Below are positions 26,148 through 34,539 of a stretch of 64,000 bases of DNA, in pieces. Source of the DNA: Megasphaera_A sueciensis (GTDB lineage: Bacteria; Bacillota; Negativicutes; Veillonellales; Megasphaeraceae); contig NZ_CP116939.1 of assembly GCF_050219315.1 (NCBI RefSeq), positions 1,054,001 to 1,118,000 of the forward strand. The letters run 5' to 3'. Under the pieces are notes generated by a model that saw only the letters and a list, made by a program, of their open reading frames with translations, did no database searches and had not been told where the DNA came from. The translations under genes were made by a program, and so were the position numbers. Numbering within the stretch: the first letter of the stretch is position 1; each line of letters starts with the position of its first letter.

Positions 26148-26262
26148 TTACTGTTTAGCAATACGAACAGCCAATTCATCATTTTTATGAAGGGATTTAT
26201 CTATCTCCCCATTACCCTTTTCTTCTTTAATTACTTCATGAAGTAAACAGGTAGATTCCCCC
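26148..26262 (-). pseudogene. C-terminal remnant of an amino-acid-binding protein gene
   Basis: The minus strand reads HEVIKEEKGNGEIDKS then DELAVRIAKQ and a TAA (26148-26150). This aligns without gaps with the last 36 residues of the binding protein at 21457 (NEVIKEARDSGEVQQW, SELAVNNAKS), with 14 identities by eye. Nothing recognisable of the rest of such a gene lies upstream. It is therefore a 3' scar of a transporter gene that once preceded rocB. Confidence 0.75.
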
Positions 26263-26269
26263 CATCCAC

Positions 26270-26318
26270 AAAATCAAAAAGAGACAATGAAATCGATAAA
26301 CGACTTCATTGTCTCTTT
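26270..26318 (-). terminator. Terminator after the AraC-family gene
   Basis: AAAGAGACAATGAA (26278-26291) pairs perfectly with TTCATTGTCTCTTT (26305-26318), loop of 13. The minus strand runs into TTTTTGATTTT. It lies 52 bp past the araC stop and can also stop plus-strand transcription. Confidence 0.88.
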
Positions 26319-26370
26319 CCTTTATGGTATATCATAACACCAAGTCAAAGACAATTCTTGTAAAAATTCA

Positions 26371-27135
26371 TCATGATAAAGAAAATTTAAAAGTTTTATA
26401 GAATTTTTTAGGTGAATAGCAGGTGTAATATTTAAAAGTTTTTGAAAAATGTGCCTGATCATAAAATCCCATTTCTGTGGAAAATAACTGCAAATTATTG
26501 ATTTTTTTATGGCGCATGAGATAAATTGCCTTTTGCATCCGCAATGTATCGATGAAAAATTTCAAGGACAAGCCTGTTTCCGCTTTAAAAATACGGTTAA
26601 CATGGACATGGCTGTATCCGGTTTCCGTGATAAGATCATCCAACACGGCAGCTCCCCCTGCCTCATCCAGTCGTGACAGCAGAAATTTTGTAATAGGATG
26701 AAAATGAACATTGTCCCCTATCGGCATCATGTGATTAAATAGATGAATCCGTTCGCAAAACTCTTTAGTATGAGACATTTTTTCTAATAAATCGCTGAAT
26801 GGTTCTTTATCATTGAGACAAATAAACGAATCAATGATTTTATTCAAAGACTCGCGAAAGCAGTTAAATACAATTCCCGGACGGATGCGAACACCGAAAG
26901 CTTTTCCTGCTATAGGAATAATGCGATTTCTGCCTTTGAGTGCCGTGCCGCCCAGATAAACCGCCGGATGTTCCTGCCCGTAGAGAAACAAAAAATCAGA
27001 TGCACCATCAGGTATAACGATGATCGGTTTATTACCCGGATTATAAAACTCAAAGTAAGCTTCAATAATAGGATGCTGTACCAATACTTCTCGATATAAA
27101 ACATCCTGATCAAAACAATAGGTTTGTGAACGCAT
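26371..27135 (-). CDS. AraC family transcriptional regulator
   Basis: 254 aa from the ATG at 27135 (AGAGG eight bases upstream). The N-terminal 140 residues resemble the sensor domain of DUF6597-type AraC proteins (IVIPDGASDFLFLYG). The C-terminal double helix-turn-helix spans residues about 160-250 (LITETGYSHVHVNRIFKAET, EMGFYDQAHFSKTFKYY). It may regulate the amino-compound cluster downstream, but a terminator separates them, so this is only a suggestion. Its own leader holds a terminator-like hairpin directly before the ribosome site. Confidence 0.88.
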   Translation of the reverse strand: MRSQTYCFDQDVLYREVLVQHPIIEAYFEFYNPGNKPIIVIPDGASDFLFLYGQEHPAVYLGGTALKGRNRIIPIAGKAFGVRIRPGIVFNCFRESLNKIIDSFICLNDKEPFSDLLEKMSHTKEFCERIHLFNHMMPIGDNVHFHPITKFLLSRLDEAGGAAVLDDLITETGYSHVHVNRIFKAETGLSLKFFIDTLRMQKAIYLMRHKKINNLQLFSTEMGFYDQAHFSKTFKYYTCYSPKKFYKTFKFSLS

Positions 27136-27155
27136 TCGTACCACCTCTTTTCAAA

Positions 27156-27190
27156 ACAAAAAGAAGCCTCGGCAGCGCCAAGACCTCTTT
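27156..27190 (-). terminator. Terminator-like hairpin in the araC leader
   Basis: A 14-bp stem including three G-U pairs (27160-27173 with 27177-27190, loop AGC), followed on the minus strand by TTTTTGTTTT and then directly by the AGAGG ribosome site. It lies between the promoter at 27208-27236 and the start codon. Confidence 0.65.
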
Positions 27191-27207
27191 GTCTTTACTA
27201 TATTTTT

Positions 27208-27236
27208 ATACTAGTTCAATCACGGTGTTTTGTCAA
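27208..27236 (-). promoter_or_regulatory. araC promoter
   Basis: On the minus strand a consensus TTGACA (27231-27236) and TAGTAT (27208-27213) are separated by 17 bp; a shift of one base gives AGTATA with 18 bp. Confidence 0.6.
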
Positions 27237-27433
27237 TCAAAATATATTGCTAAATGACCTGAAATTTCAAAGGTTGATGATAATACGAAGTAGGACACAC
27301 AAAAAGACAAAGACAACATCTTCTGGTACGATAGACTCGTCACCAATTCACCAACCGGAAGTTGGCGGATTATATTGCCAACCAATATCACAAGGAGATT
27401 TCACTATACAACCACACCATCATTTTACTCATG
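27237..27433. other. Intergenic stretch without a recognised feature
   Basis: About 200 bp between the araC promoter and the end of yolD. A plus-strand frame gives NRKLADYIANQYHKEISL before running into the yolD region, which looks weakly protein-like. There is no start, ribosome site or family I recognise, so it may be the scar of a lost gene or nothing. Confidence 0.3.
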
Positions 27434-27847
27434 CTAAACGAATGTATCTATTTTTTTCATTTGTATACTATCACCGATGGGAATTTCCATTCCATCCGTC
27501 ATGACAACAATGCCTTCATATTTTTTTATTTTTTTCACATGACCGACAACTGTAATATAGGCGCCGCCGTCTTTTTTATCATCCGGTTTAAAATATGTAA
27601 TAGCAACCTTCGGTTTATAGTCTATCTGTGCCTGTATTCGCATCAGTGTTTCATTGATGTCAGCTTTCCTATCTTCATCTAACTCCAGTTTCTTATTTGT
27701 CAACCGTGCCGTTTCTTTTACCGCATCGCCATAGCCGGCCAGCGTTGCATACGGAGAAAACTGTGCCGCCCGAGCTGAAATAGACATACGGGGATGTGTC
27801 GGCGAAGTGGGATGTGGTAGATGTATGATATCATCGTATGTACTCAT
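27434..27847 (-). CDS. YolD-like protein
   Basis: 137 aa. RMSISARAAQFSPYATLAGY and a C-terminal beta-rich segment (GHVKKIKKYEGIVVMTDGMEIPIGDS) match the YolD-like family, which in Firmicutes is regularly encoded next to a Y-family DNA polymerase. Its ATG overlaps the stop of the polymerase gene by one base (TAATG), so the pair is translationally coupled. It probably assists or modulates translesion synthesis; the mechanism is not known to me. Confidence 0.88.
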   Translation of the reverse strand: MSTYDDIIHLPHPTSPTHPRMSISARAAQFSPYATLAGYGDAVKETARLTNKKLELDEDRKADINETLMRIQAQIDYKPKVAITYFKPDDKKDGGAYITVVGHVKKIKKYEGIVVMTDGMEIPIGDSIQMKKIDTFV

Positions 27848-29370
27848 TATGCTTTATGCCCCCCTATCTGTGTATTCCGTTCTATCGCAGTAGCCCCGTC
27901 TTGCAGGTCGATTCCCTTTAAGATCGCATTTTTCCCGTATTTTTTCTGGATAGCCAGCATCGCCCTCTGCTCTTTTCTTTCCCGTATCAGTGCTGCTTCC
28001 TCTTCTATCCGCTTCTGATCTTCCATGGCATACTCCGTAAAGAGATCCCCTTGTTCCGGAGTATGCATGTCTATAACACCCTTTTCATCAACGACGTGGT
28101 TGGCTGTTACATGGATCCGTCGGACTAAAAGAGCAGGATCGAGAATGTTATCGCACAATTCCATAACAGCCTTCATGATGAGCCGGGTGGAGGAAGTCTG
28201 CCGGCCCAGGTTTGCTGTACCGTGCGCCTGTTTAGGTATCGTGCGTCCGTAACGGTCCGTGGTGATTTCGCCCTGATAGGACTCTCGCAATGCTTGATTT
28301 TTAATGTTTTCCACATCATACCCCACCGTTAGTACCACTTGATCGGTCACCCGATTTTTATCTACCAAATCAAGGACAAGCCGTTCCGTCATTTCACGAA
28401 TGACCAGTTTGGTTTTATCGAAAGTATAGGGAAACTTGAGGACCTGGCCCGAGCTTACACTTGCCGAACTCGGCGTATAGGCTTTTACATCTGCTATGGT
28501 ACAGGGTTCCCAGCCCCATGCATGGTCTATCAACAACTCCGCAGGAACACCGAATAGCGTATATAGCAATTCTTCATTATGATATTCATACTTTTTCCCC
28601 AGAGAACATCTGGCAATATCCCCCATTGTGTATAAGCCGTTTTCTTCCAATTTTTTTGCATAGCCGCTCCCCACCCGCCAAAAATCTGTAATAGGACGAT
28701 GGTTCCAAAGATTCCGCCGGTAGCTCATCTCATCCAGTTCTGCGATCCTGACGCCGTTTTCATCCGCTTCTACATGTTTGGCCTGCACATCCATGGCAAT
28801 TTTACACAGGTAGAGATTGGTACCGATTCCTGCCGTTGCCGTGATACCTGTCGTATGAAGCACATCCAAAATCATTTTCATCGCAAGTTCCCGCGGTGAA
28901 AGCTTATATGTTTTGAGGTAGCCGGTCACATCCATAAATACTTCATCAATGGAATACACATGGATATCCTCCGGCGCAATGTACTGCAAGTAAATTTGAT
29001 AAATCCTCGTGCTGTATGTTACATACAGTCCCATCCGTGGTGGCGCTGTAATGTAGTCCAAGGATAATTCCGGTGAAGCTTTCAATTTGGCATCATCAAA
29101 AGAAGAATCTGTAAATGTATGCCGGGGCGCCATGAGCTGTCGTTTTGCATTACCCTCTTTGACTTTCCGCACGACTTCGAATAGTCTTGCCCGTCCGGGA
29201 ATACCATACGCTTTCAGCGATGGGGAAACGGCAAGACAGATTGTTTTTTCCGTCCGCCTTTTATCCGCCACTACAAGGTGTGTTGTCAAGGGATCCAGCT
29301 TACGTTCCACACACTCGACGGAAGCGTAGAACGATTTCAAATCAATTGCAATATAAGTATGCGTATCCAT
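27847..29370 (-). CDS. Y-family DNA polymerase (UmuC/UvrX-like)
   Basis: 507 aa. Catalytic acidic residues are in IAIDLKSFYASVECVER (N-terminus) and VYSIDEVFMDVTGY; the thumb helix-hairpin-helix region is TDFWRVGSGYAKKLEENGLY. It is longer than DinB and carries a C-terminal extension typical of the Firmicutes UmuC-like translesion polymerases. GGGAGGGAGCAT precedes the ATG. It forms an operon with yolD. I looked for a LexA box (GAAC-N4-GTTC type) upstream and did not find one, so SOS control is not supported by what I can see. Confidence 0.93.
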   Translation of the reverse strand: MDTHTYIAIDLKSFYASVECVERKLDPLTTHLVVADKRRTEKTICLAVSPSLKAYGIPGRARLFEVVRKVKEGNAKRQLMAPRHTFTDSSFDDAKLKASPELSLDYITAPPRMGLYVTYSTRIYQIYLQYIAPEDIHVYSIDEVFMDVTGYLKTYKLSPRELAMKMILDVLHTTGITATAGIGTNLYLCKIAMDVQAKHVEADENGVRIAELDEMSYRRNLWNHRPITDFWRVGSGYAKKLEENGLYTMGDIARCSLGKKYEYHNEELLYTLFGVPAELLIDHAWGWEPCTIADVKAYTPSSASVSSGQVLKFPYTFDKTKLVIREMTERLVLDLVDKNRVTDQVVLTVGYDVENIKNQALRESYQGEITTDRYGRTIPKQAHGTANLGRQTSSTRLIMKAVMELCDNILDPALLVRRIHVTANHVVDEKGVIDMHTPEQGDLFTEYAMEDQKRIEEEAALIRERKEQRAMLAIQKKYGKNAILKGIDLQDGATAIERNTQIGGHKA

Positions 29371-29666
29371 ATGCTCCCTCCCTGACGAATATCTTATTTC
29401 TTATATTGTATCACACTACAGATTCATCATCCATCTTGAAAAAAGTGCATGATGTCATAAAAATTCTATCCGTCCTAGAAGCTTATATTCGCTCTTGCCT
29501 ACATCTCTCATGGACGTAATGGTATAATAAAACGTTACAAGATCATATCAAATAACGCTTTTATATTTTCTACCTATACAATATACGTATTTGCATTTTA
29601 AATACTTTTTTCTATAACACAATTGCAAATATTACAGGATTACCATTTCTTATTTTTTTAAATAGC
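29371..29666. other. AT-rich intergenic stretch, no gene seen
   Basis: About 300 bp between the start of the polymerase gene and the gpmI terminator. Frames on both strands are short and unlike proteins. It should hold the polymerase promoter, but I could not place one with confidence. Confidence 0.5.
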
Positions 29667-29727
29667 AAAAAACAGGAACTGTCTACACACCGGCCCATTG
29701 TCCGCATGCAGGCAATTCCTGTTTTTT
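29667..29727 (-). terminator. Terminator after gpmI
   Basis: A perfect 12-bp outer stem, AAAAAACAGGAA (29667-29678) with TTCCTGTTTTTT (29716-29727), ending in T6 on the minus strand, 10 bp past the gpmI stop. Confidence 0.88.
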
Positions 29728-29736
29728 CAGGTTCTT

Positions 29737-31266
29737 TTATGTTGTGATCAATAAATTTTTACCGGTCATTTCCTCCGGTTGTTCCATCCCCGTCAGATGC
29801 AGCAAGGTCGGTGCTACGTCTGCCAGAATTCCATTTTCCAGTGTATCCGATTGATGCTGCCCGCTCACGAGAATACATGGCACGGGGTTTGTCGTATGTG
29901 CCGTATAGGGAGATCCACTTTCCGGATCAATCATTTTTTCAGCGTTGCCGTGATCCGCAATGATCAGTATTTGTCCCCCTATGGGAAGCATGGCGTCGAC
30001 AATGCGTCCCACGCAGGCATCCACTGTTTCCACGGCTTTGACTGCAGCGGCAAATATACCTGTATGGCCTACCATATCGACATTGGCAAAGTTAAGTATG
30101 ATCACATCATAGGTGCCTGTTTCAATAGCCGCGATAACCTTGTCGGTAACAACAGAAGCATTCATTTCCGGCTGCAGATCATACGTTGCCACCTTGGGAG
30201 AGGGTACCAGAATACGATCTTCTCCCGGAAAAGGTGTTTCTACGCCACCATTGAAAAAGTATGTCACATGCGCATATTTTTCAGTTTCTGCAATACGCAG
30301 TTGTTTTTTTCCGGCCGTACTCAGCACCTCTCCCAAGGTGTGTATAAGCTCTTCTTTTTCGTATATGACGTGCGCCGGAAGTCCTTCTTCATAAGAGGTC
30401 ATAGTCGCATAATATACTGCCAGCTTTTTAGGACGGGAAAATCCTTGAAAATCTACTGCCGTGAAGGCTTCACTCAACTGCCGCGCACGATCGGGACGAA
30501 AATTGAAAAATATTATACTGTCGCCCTCTTCAACCGGATGGGTATGAAGGACTGTCGGAACAACAAATTCATCCGATATCCCCGCAGCATAGGATTGCTG
30601 CAGTAGTGTCTGCGCATCAGGTGCCTTTGGACCTTCACCCAAAGCCACTGCGGCATACGCTTTTTCTACCCGTTCCCAGCGCTTATCGCGGTCCATCGCA
30701 TAATATCGGCCGCTGACCGTAGCGATTTCACCGACCCCTATGTCTTTGCATTTTTTTTCAAGCTCTGCCAGATAGGCGCCAGCACTGCGCGGCAACACAT
30801 CCCGTCCATCCAGAAACGCATGAATATAGACCTGGGAAATACCATACCGTTTTGCCATTTCCAGCAGCGCATATACATGGGCCTGACTGCTATGCACGCC
30901 GCCCGGCGAAACCAATCCCATGATATGCAATGCTTTATGATTGCAAACAGCCTGCCGCATCGCTTCTACAAGGACAGGCTTTTGAAAAAACGCACCTTCT
31001 TTTATATCCTTCGTAATGCGTGTCAATTCCTGATACACCACGCGCCCGGCACCAATATTCAAATGACCGACCTCGGAATTGCCGATCTGCCCCGCCGGCA
31101 GGCCTACGGCCTCACCGGAAGCCTCCAGTTGTGCATGCGGATACGTCCGTATGAGTCGGGGCAGTACCTGCAGCTTCGCTTGGGCTACTGCATTTCCCTC
31201 CTGAATACGGCTGCAGCCAAAGCCATCCATAATAAGCAACATAATCGGTTTTTTTGCTGATGTCAT
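29737..31266 (-). CDS. gpmI: 2,3-bisphosphoglycerate-independent phosphoglycerate mutase
   Basis: 509 aa, the usual length. LLIMDGFGCSRIQEGNAV (metal Asp), GNSEVGHLNIGAGR (phosphorylated Ser), HAFLDGRDVLPRSAG and IIADHGNAEKM are diagnostic. It interconverts 3- and 2-phosphoglycerate using manganese. GGAG lies nine bases before the ATG. It follows a gap gene by 17 bp and ends in a strong terminator, so the pair forms a two-gene glycolytic operon. Confidence 0.98.
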   Translation of the reverse strand: MTSAKKPIMLLIMDGFGCSRIQEGNAVAQAKLQVLPRLIRTYPHAQLEASGEAVGLPAGQIGNSEVGHLNIGAGRVVYQELTRITKDIKEGAFFQKPVLVEAMRQAVCNHKALHIMGLVSPGGVHSSQAHVYALLEMAKRYGISQVYIHAFLDGRDVLPRSAGAYLAELEKKCKDIGVGEIATVSGRYYAMDRDKRWERVEKAYAAVALGEGPKAPDAQTLLQQSYAAGISDEFVVPTVLHTHPVEEGDSIIFFNFRPDRARQLSEAFTAVDFQGFSRPKKLAVYYATMTSYEEGLPAHVIYEKEELIHTLGEVLSTAGKKQLRIAETEKYAHVTYFFNGGVETPFPGEDRILVPSPKVATYDLQPEMNASVVTDKVIAAIETGTYDVIILNFANVDMVGHTGIFAAAVKAVETVDACVGRIVDAMLPIGGQILIIADHGNAEKMIDPESGSPYTAHTTNPVPCILVSGQHQSDTLENGILADVAPTLLHLTGMEQPEEMTGKNLLITT

Positions 31267-31283
31267 TCGTTCATTCTCCTTTG

Positions 31284-32321
31284 TTACTCGTGATGAGTGC
31301 TATTATATCGATCCATGATCTCGATCAGATTCACGACCTGATTGGCATATCCCACTTCATTATCATACCAGGCTACCACTTTGACAAAATGGTCATTCAA
31401 TGCCAGCCCGGCGGTCGCATCGAACACAGACGTCGTCGTCATGCCCAAAAAATCAGAGGATACGACTTCCTCTTCCGTATACCCTAAAATGCCCTTCAGC
31501 GCTCCCGACTCGGAAGCTCGTTTCATGGCCTCGCAGATTTTTTCATACGGTGCCGGATTTTCCAGCACGACCGTCAAATCTACGACGGAAACATCCAATG
31601 TCGGCACCCGCATGGACATGCCGGTCAATTTTCCGTCCAATTCGGGAATGACCTTGCCCACAGCTTTTGCCGCACCGGTTGCCGCCGGAATAATGTTGCC
31701 GAACGCAGCACGGCCGGAGCGCCAATCCTTAGCCGAAGCGCCGTCTACCGGATTCTGGGTAGCTGTAATGGAATGGACAGTCGTCATGAGACCTTCTTTG
31801 ATGCCGAAATTATCGTACAAGACTTTGGCCACCGGCGCTAATCCATTCGTCGTGCAGGACGCATTGGAAACGATCTGCTGGCCATGATATCGGTCCGTAT
31901 TCACGCCGCAGACAAACATATCTGCCTGCCGTCCGTCTTCCCCTTTTTTAGACGGTGCCGACATAATGACATACTTGGCACCCGACTTCAGATGCTTTTC
32001 CGCTTTGTCCATTTTCAGGAAAAGTCCCGTCGATTCTACGATATACTCTGCACCGACAGCACCCCAATCGATCTTTTCCGGTTCTTTTTCCTGCGTGACC
32101 CGAATCACGCTGCCGTTGACGATAAGGCAATGATTGGCAACATCTGTTTCCACCGTACCGTTAAAGGGACCGTGCATCGTATCATATTTCAACAAATATT
32201 CCATATAGTCTACATCCATCAAATCATTGATAGCGACAACCTCAATGCTTTTACGCATCAACGCCATACGCAGTACAAAACGGCCAATACGTCCAAACCC
32301 GTTAATACCCACTCTGATCAT
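31284..32321 (-). CDS. gap: Glyceraldehyde-3-phosphate dehydrogenase, divergent copy
   Basis: 345 aa. INGFGRIGRFVLRMA, the NAD-selective Asp in AINDLMD, the catalytic Cys in SNASCTTNGLAP, His in TTVHSITATQ and the C-terminal WYDNEVGYANQVV are present. The second Cys of the usual SCTTNCLAP motif is Gly, and TATQNPVDGAS departs from the TATQKTVDGPS of the neighbouring copy. All catalytic residues are kept, so it should be active. It forms an operon with gpmI. Whether it works in glycolysis or the reverse direction cannot be read from the sequence. Confidence 0.95.
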   Translation of the reverse strand: MIRVGINGFGRIGRFVLRMALMRKSIEVVAINDLMDVDYMEYLLKYDTMHGPFNGTVETDVANHCLIVNGSVIRVTQEKEPEKIDWGAVGAEYIVESTGLFLKMDKAEKHLKSGAKYVIMSAPSKKGEDGRQADMFVCGVNTDRYHGQQIVSNASCTTNGLAPVAKVLYDNFGIKEGLMTTVHSITATQNPVDGASAKDWRSGRAAFGNIIPAATGAAKAVGKVIPELDGKLTGMSMRVPTLDVSVVDLTVVLENPAPYEKICEAMKRASESGALKGILGYTEEEVVSSDFLGMTTTSVFDATAGLALNDHFVKVVAWYDNEVGYANQVVNLIEIMDRYNSTHHE

Positions 32322-32477
32322 GTCAAGCCACCTCTTTCTGCCGTAAATACATCTTTATAAAACATTTCGATTGTTTCTTACTATGTATTATGGCACATTA
32401 AGAGAAATAATACAATTTTATCCATAGCGGCCGTATCAAACGAACAGCCTGTACAGGAAAGAGCGCGCCGTGTTGTC

Positions 32478-32512
32478 AAAAAAGCAAAAAGCGGCAAAGT
32501 CTCCCTCGCCGC
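32478..32512 (-). terminator. Terminator after the second gap gene
   Basis: GCGGC (32491-32495) and GCCGC (32508-32512) form a short GC-rich stem, followed on the minus strand by TTTTTGCTTTTTT. It lies 18 bp past the stop of the gap gene at 32530 and separates the two gap units. Confidence 0.8.
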
Positions 32513-32529
32513 CTCGACTCACTCTTATA

Positions 32530-33615
32530 TTATACAACTGCTTTTTCCGCATCTTTTTTTGTATCAAAGCTGCCCGCTACACAATCATGATGTTTGACAT
32601 GATAACGTTCCATTTTGGAAATAAGGTCCAATACTTTGTTGGAATAGCCTATTTCATTGTCGTACCAGGAAATAACCTTGACAAACGTATCCGTCAGCGC
32701 AATCCCGGCGGAAGCATCAAAAATAGAAGTCAGCGTCGTTCCCAGAAAATCAGAAGAAACAACGGCTTCATCCGTATATCCGAGAACTCCTTTTAATTCA
32801 CCTTCCGAAGCCTTTTTCATTGCCTGGCATATTTCTTCATAGGAAGCCGGTTTTGCCAAGTTGACAGTCAAATCGACAACAGATACATCCAACGTAGGAA
32901 CCCGCATAGACATGCCGGTCAATTTCCCGTCCAATTCGGGAATGACCTTGCCTACTGCTTTTGCCGCCCCTGTCGAAGAAGGAATGATGTTGCCGGCAGC
33001 AGCCCGTCCGCCTCTCCAATCCTTCATAGACGGACCATCTACAGTCTTTTGCGTAGCCGTTGTAGAATGGACGGTTGTCATCAAACCGTCTGCAATTCCA
33101 AAGGCATCATTCAATACTTTCGCAATAGGAGCCAGGCAATTTGTAGTACAGGAGGCATTGGATACGATACGCTGTCCTTTATAGGAATCCGTATTCACGC
33201 CGCAGACGAACATATCCGCCTGCCGTCCATCCTTGCCCTGTTTGGAAGGTGCCGACAATACTACATACTTAGCCCCGGCCTGCAAATGCTTTTCCGCCAA
33301 ATCCATGGTAAGGAATCGACCGGTAGACTCCACAACATAGTCCGCTCCGACTTCGTCCCATTTAAGATTAGCCGGATCCATTTCCGCCGTTACGCGAATC
33401 GCCTTGCCGTTAACGATTAACCGACTGTTTTTCATATCCGCTTCAACAGTACCTTCAAAACGGCCATGCATGGTATCATATTTGAGCATATAAGCCATGT
33501 AATCGACAGGACACAAGTCATTGATACCTACAATTTCAATATCATCACGAGATTGTGCTGCACGGAAAACAAAACGACCAATACGGCCAAACCCGTTAAT
33601 ACCTACTTTAATCAT
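32530..33615 (-). CDS. gap: Glyceraldehyde-3-phosphate dehydrogenase, canonical copy
   Basis: 361 aa from the ATG at 33615 (AAAGGAG eight bases upstream; GTG three codons earlier is less well spaced). SNASCTTNCLAPIAK, TTVHSTTATQKTVDGPS, KDWRGGRAAAGNIIPSST and the NAD-type GINDLCP identify an E. coli-like GAPDH. It has a C-terminal extension of about 20 residues after ERYHVKHHD that the neighbouring copy lacks. Monocistronic, with its own terminator. Best candidate for the main glycolytic enzyme of the three. Confidence 0.97.
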   Translation of the reverse strand: MIKVGINGFGRIGRFVFRAAQSRDDIEIVGINDLCPVDYMAYMLKYDTMHGRFEGTVEADMKNSRLIVNGKAIRVTAEMDPANLKWDEVGADYVVESTGRFLTMDLAEKHLQAGAKYVVLSAPSKQGKDGRQADMFVCGVNTDSYKGQRIVSNASCTTNCLAPIAKVLNDAFGIADGLMTTVHSTTATQKTVDGPSMKDWRGGRAAAGNIIPSSTGAAKAVGKVIPELDGKLTGMSMRVPTLDVSVVDLTVNLAKPASYEEICQAMKKASEGELKGVLGYTDEAVVSSDFLGTTLTSIFDASAGIALTDTFVKVISWYDNEIGYSNKVLDLISKMERYHVKHHDCVAGSFDTKKDAEKAVV

Positions 33616-33756
33616 ATCGTACACTCCTTTGAAAAATAAATGAACAACATGGAATTTTTAATTTCATCGTTCTTACAATGTCATTATGCCACTCCGGGTA
33701 ATTTAATGCAATCCCATGGACGAATAATGTCCCAATAAATAAATAGAAAACCCGAT

Positions 33757-33788
33757 AAAAAAACAGGCCTTATTGCAGACCTGTTTTT
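33757..33788 (-). terminator. Terminator overlapping the end of the ydcF-like gene
   Basis: AAAAACAGG pairs with CCTGTTTTT (33780-33788); the minus strand ends in T7. The stem includes the last codons and stop of the YdcF-family gene. Confidence 0.75.
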
Positions 33789-34525
33789 GCGGCAGCGATG
33801 CCCACATATTCTTTTATAGCTAAACACGAAGTATACAACGCAAACGAATTCGGAATAACGGAAAATGCCGACCAATGATACGGCTCATCCGTATAATAAT
33901 CGCAAGGATACGGTGTAATGTCCATCCCCTCCCGTTTAAAAAACACAACAGACCGCGGCATATGAAACGCACTGGTTATCACAACAGGATGCTTCCACCC
34001 CTGTTCAATGCATATTTCTTTGGAAAACCGGGCATTTTCCGCTGTGTTGCGGCTCTGATTATCCAGAAAGATTTTATCCTCCGCCACCCCCAGAGAAAGA
34101 AGCATGCGCTTATCGATTTCCGCTTCGTCGGCATCATAGGAAAAAACCGCGCCGCCCGAAAGCAATATGGGCAGATCCAGTGTACGCTGCAGCCGCACTG
34201 CCGTCAAAAACCGATTAGCCGCCGCCGAGCCTACCTGCCCAATCCCGTCAAAATCAGGAACGCCGGCGCGTGTCCCGCCGCCCAGAAGGATAATCACATC
34301 TCCCTGTACTGCCTGCGGCGGCACGTAACTGTTTTCCAAAGGCTTCATGATCATATGGGAAACGGGCTGCACCGATAAAGCATACAACAATACGGTGATC
34401 ACCAGCAACGGTTTTCGTCCCGGTGAGCGGCGCCAATATAAATATATCGTCAAAAACACCAAAGCCGCTGCAATGCACCCGATAGGCAGCAACCAGGCAT
34501 ATACCCATTTAATCAAAAAAAGCAT
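33770..34525 (-). CDS. YdcF/ElyC-family (DUF218) membrane protein
   Basis: 251 aa. Two N-terminal hydrophobic segments (residues 4-30 and 40-58), then a DUF218 domain: GDVIILLGGGTRAG, LPILLSGGAVF, DNQSRNTAENARFS and VVITSAFHMPRSVVFFKR. The family includes SanA and ElyC, which affect envelope and peptidoglycan precursor metabolism, though the biochemical activity is unsettled. It follows a secreted protein gene by 14 bp and is probably cotranscribed with it. TAGGAGTAGGAC precedes the ATG. Confidence 0.88.
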   Translation of the reverse strand: MLFLIKWVYAWLLPIGCIAAALVFLTIYLYWRRSPGRKPLLVITVLLYALSVQPVSHMIMKPLENSYVPPQAVQGDVIILLGGGTRAGVPDFDGIGQVGSAAANRFLTAVRLQRTLDLPILLSGGAVFSYDADEAEIDKRMLLSLGVAEDKIFLDNQSRNTAENARFSKEICIEQGWKHPVVITSAFHMPRSVVFFKREGMDITPYPCDYYTDEPYHWSAFSVIPNSFALYTSCLAIKEYVGIAAAKTGLQ

Positions 34526-34539
34526 GTCCTACTCCTATA

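Noticed and set aside
29371..29420. SOS (LexA) box upstream of the Y-family polymerase
   Set aside because: Neither GAAC-N4-GTTC nor the Bacillus-type CGAAC-N4-GTTCG is present; only weak AT-rich similarity was seen.
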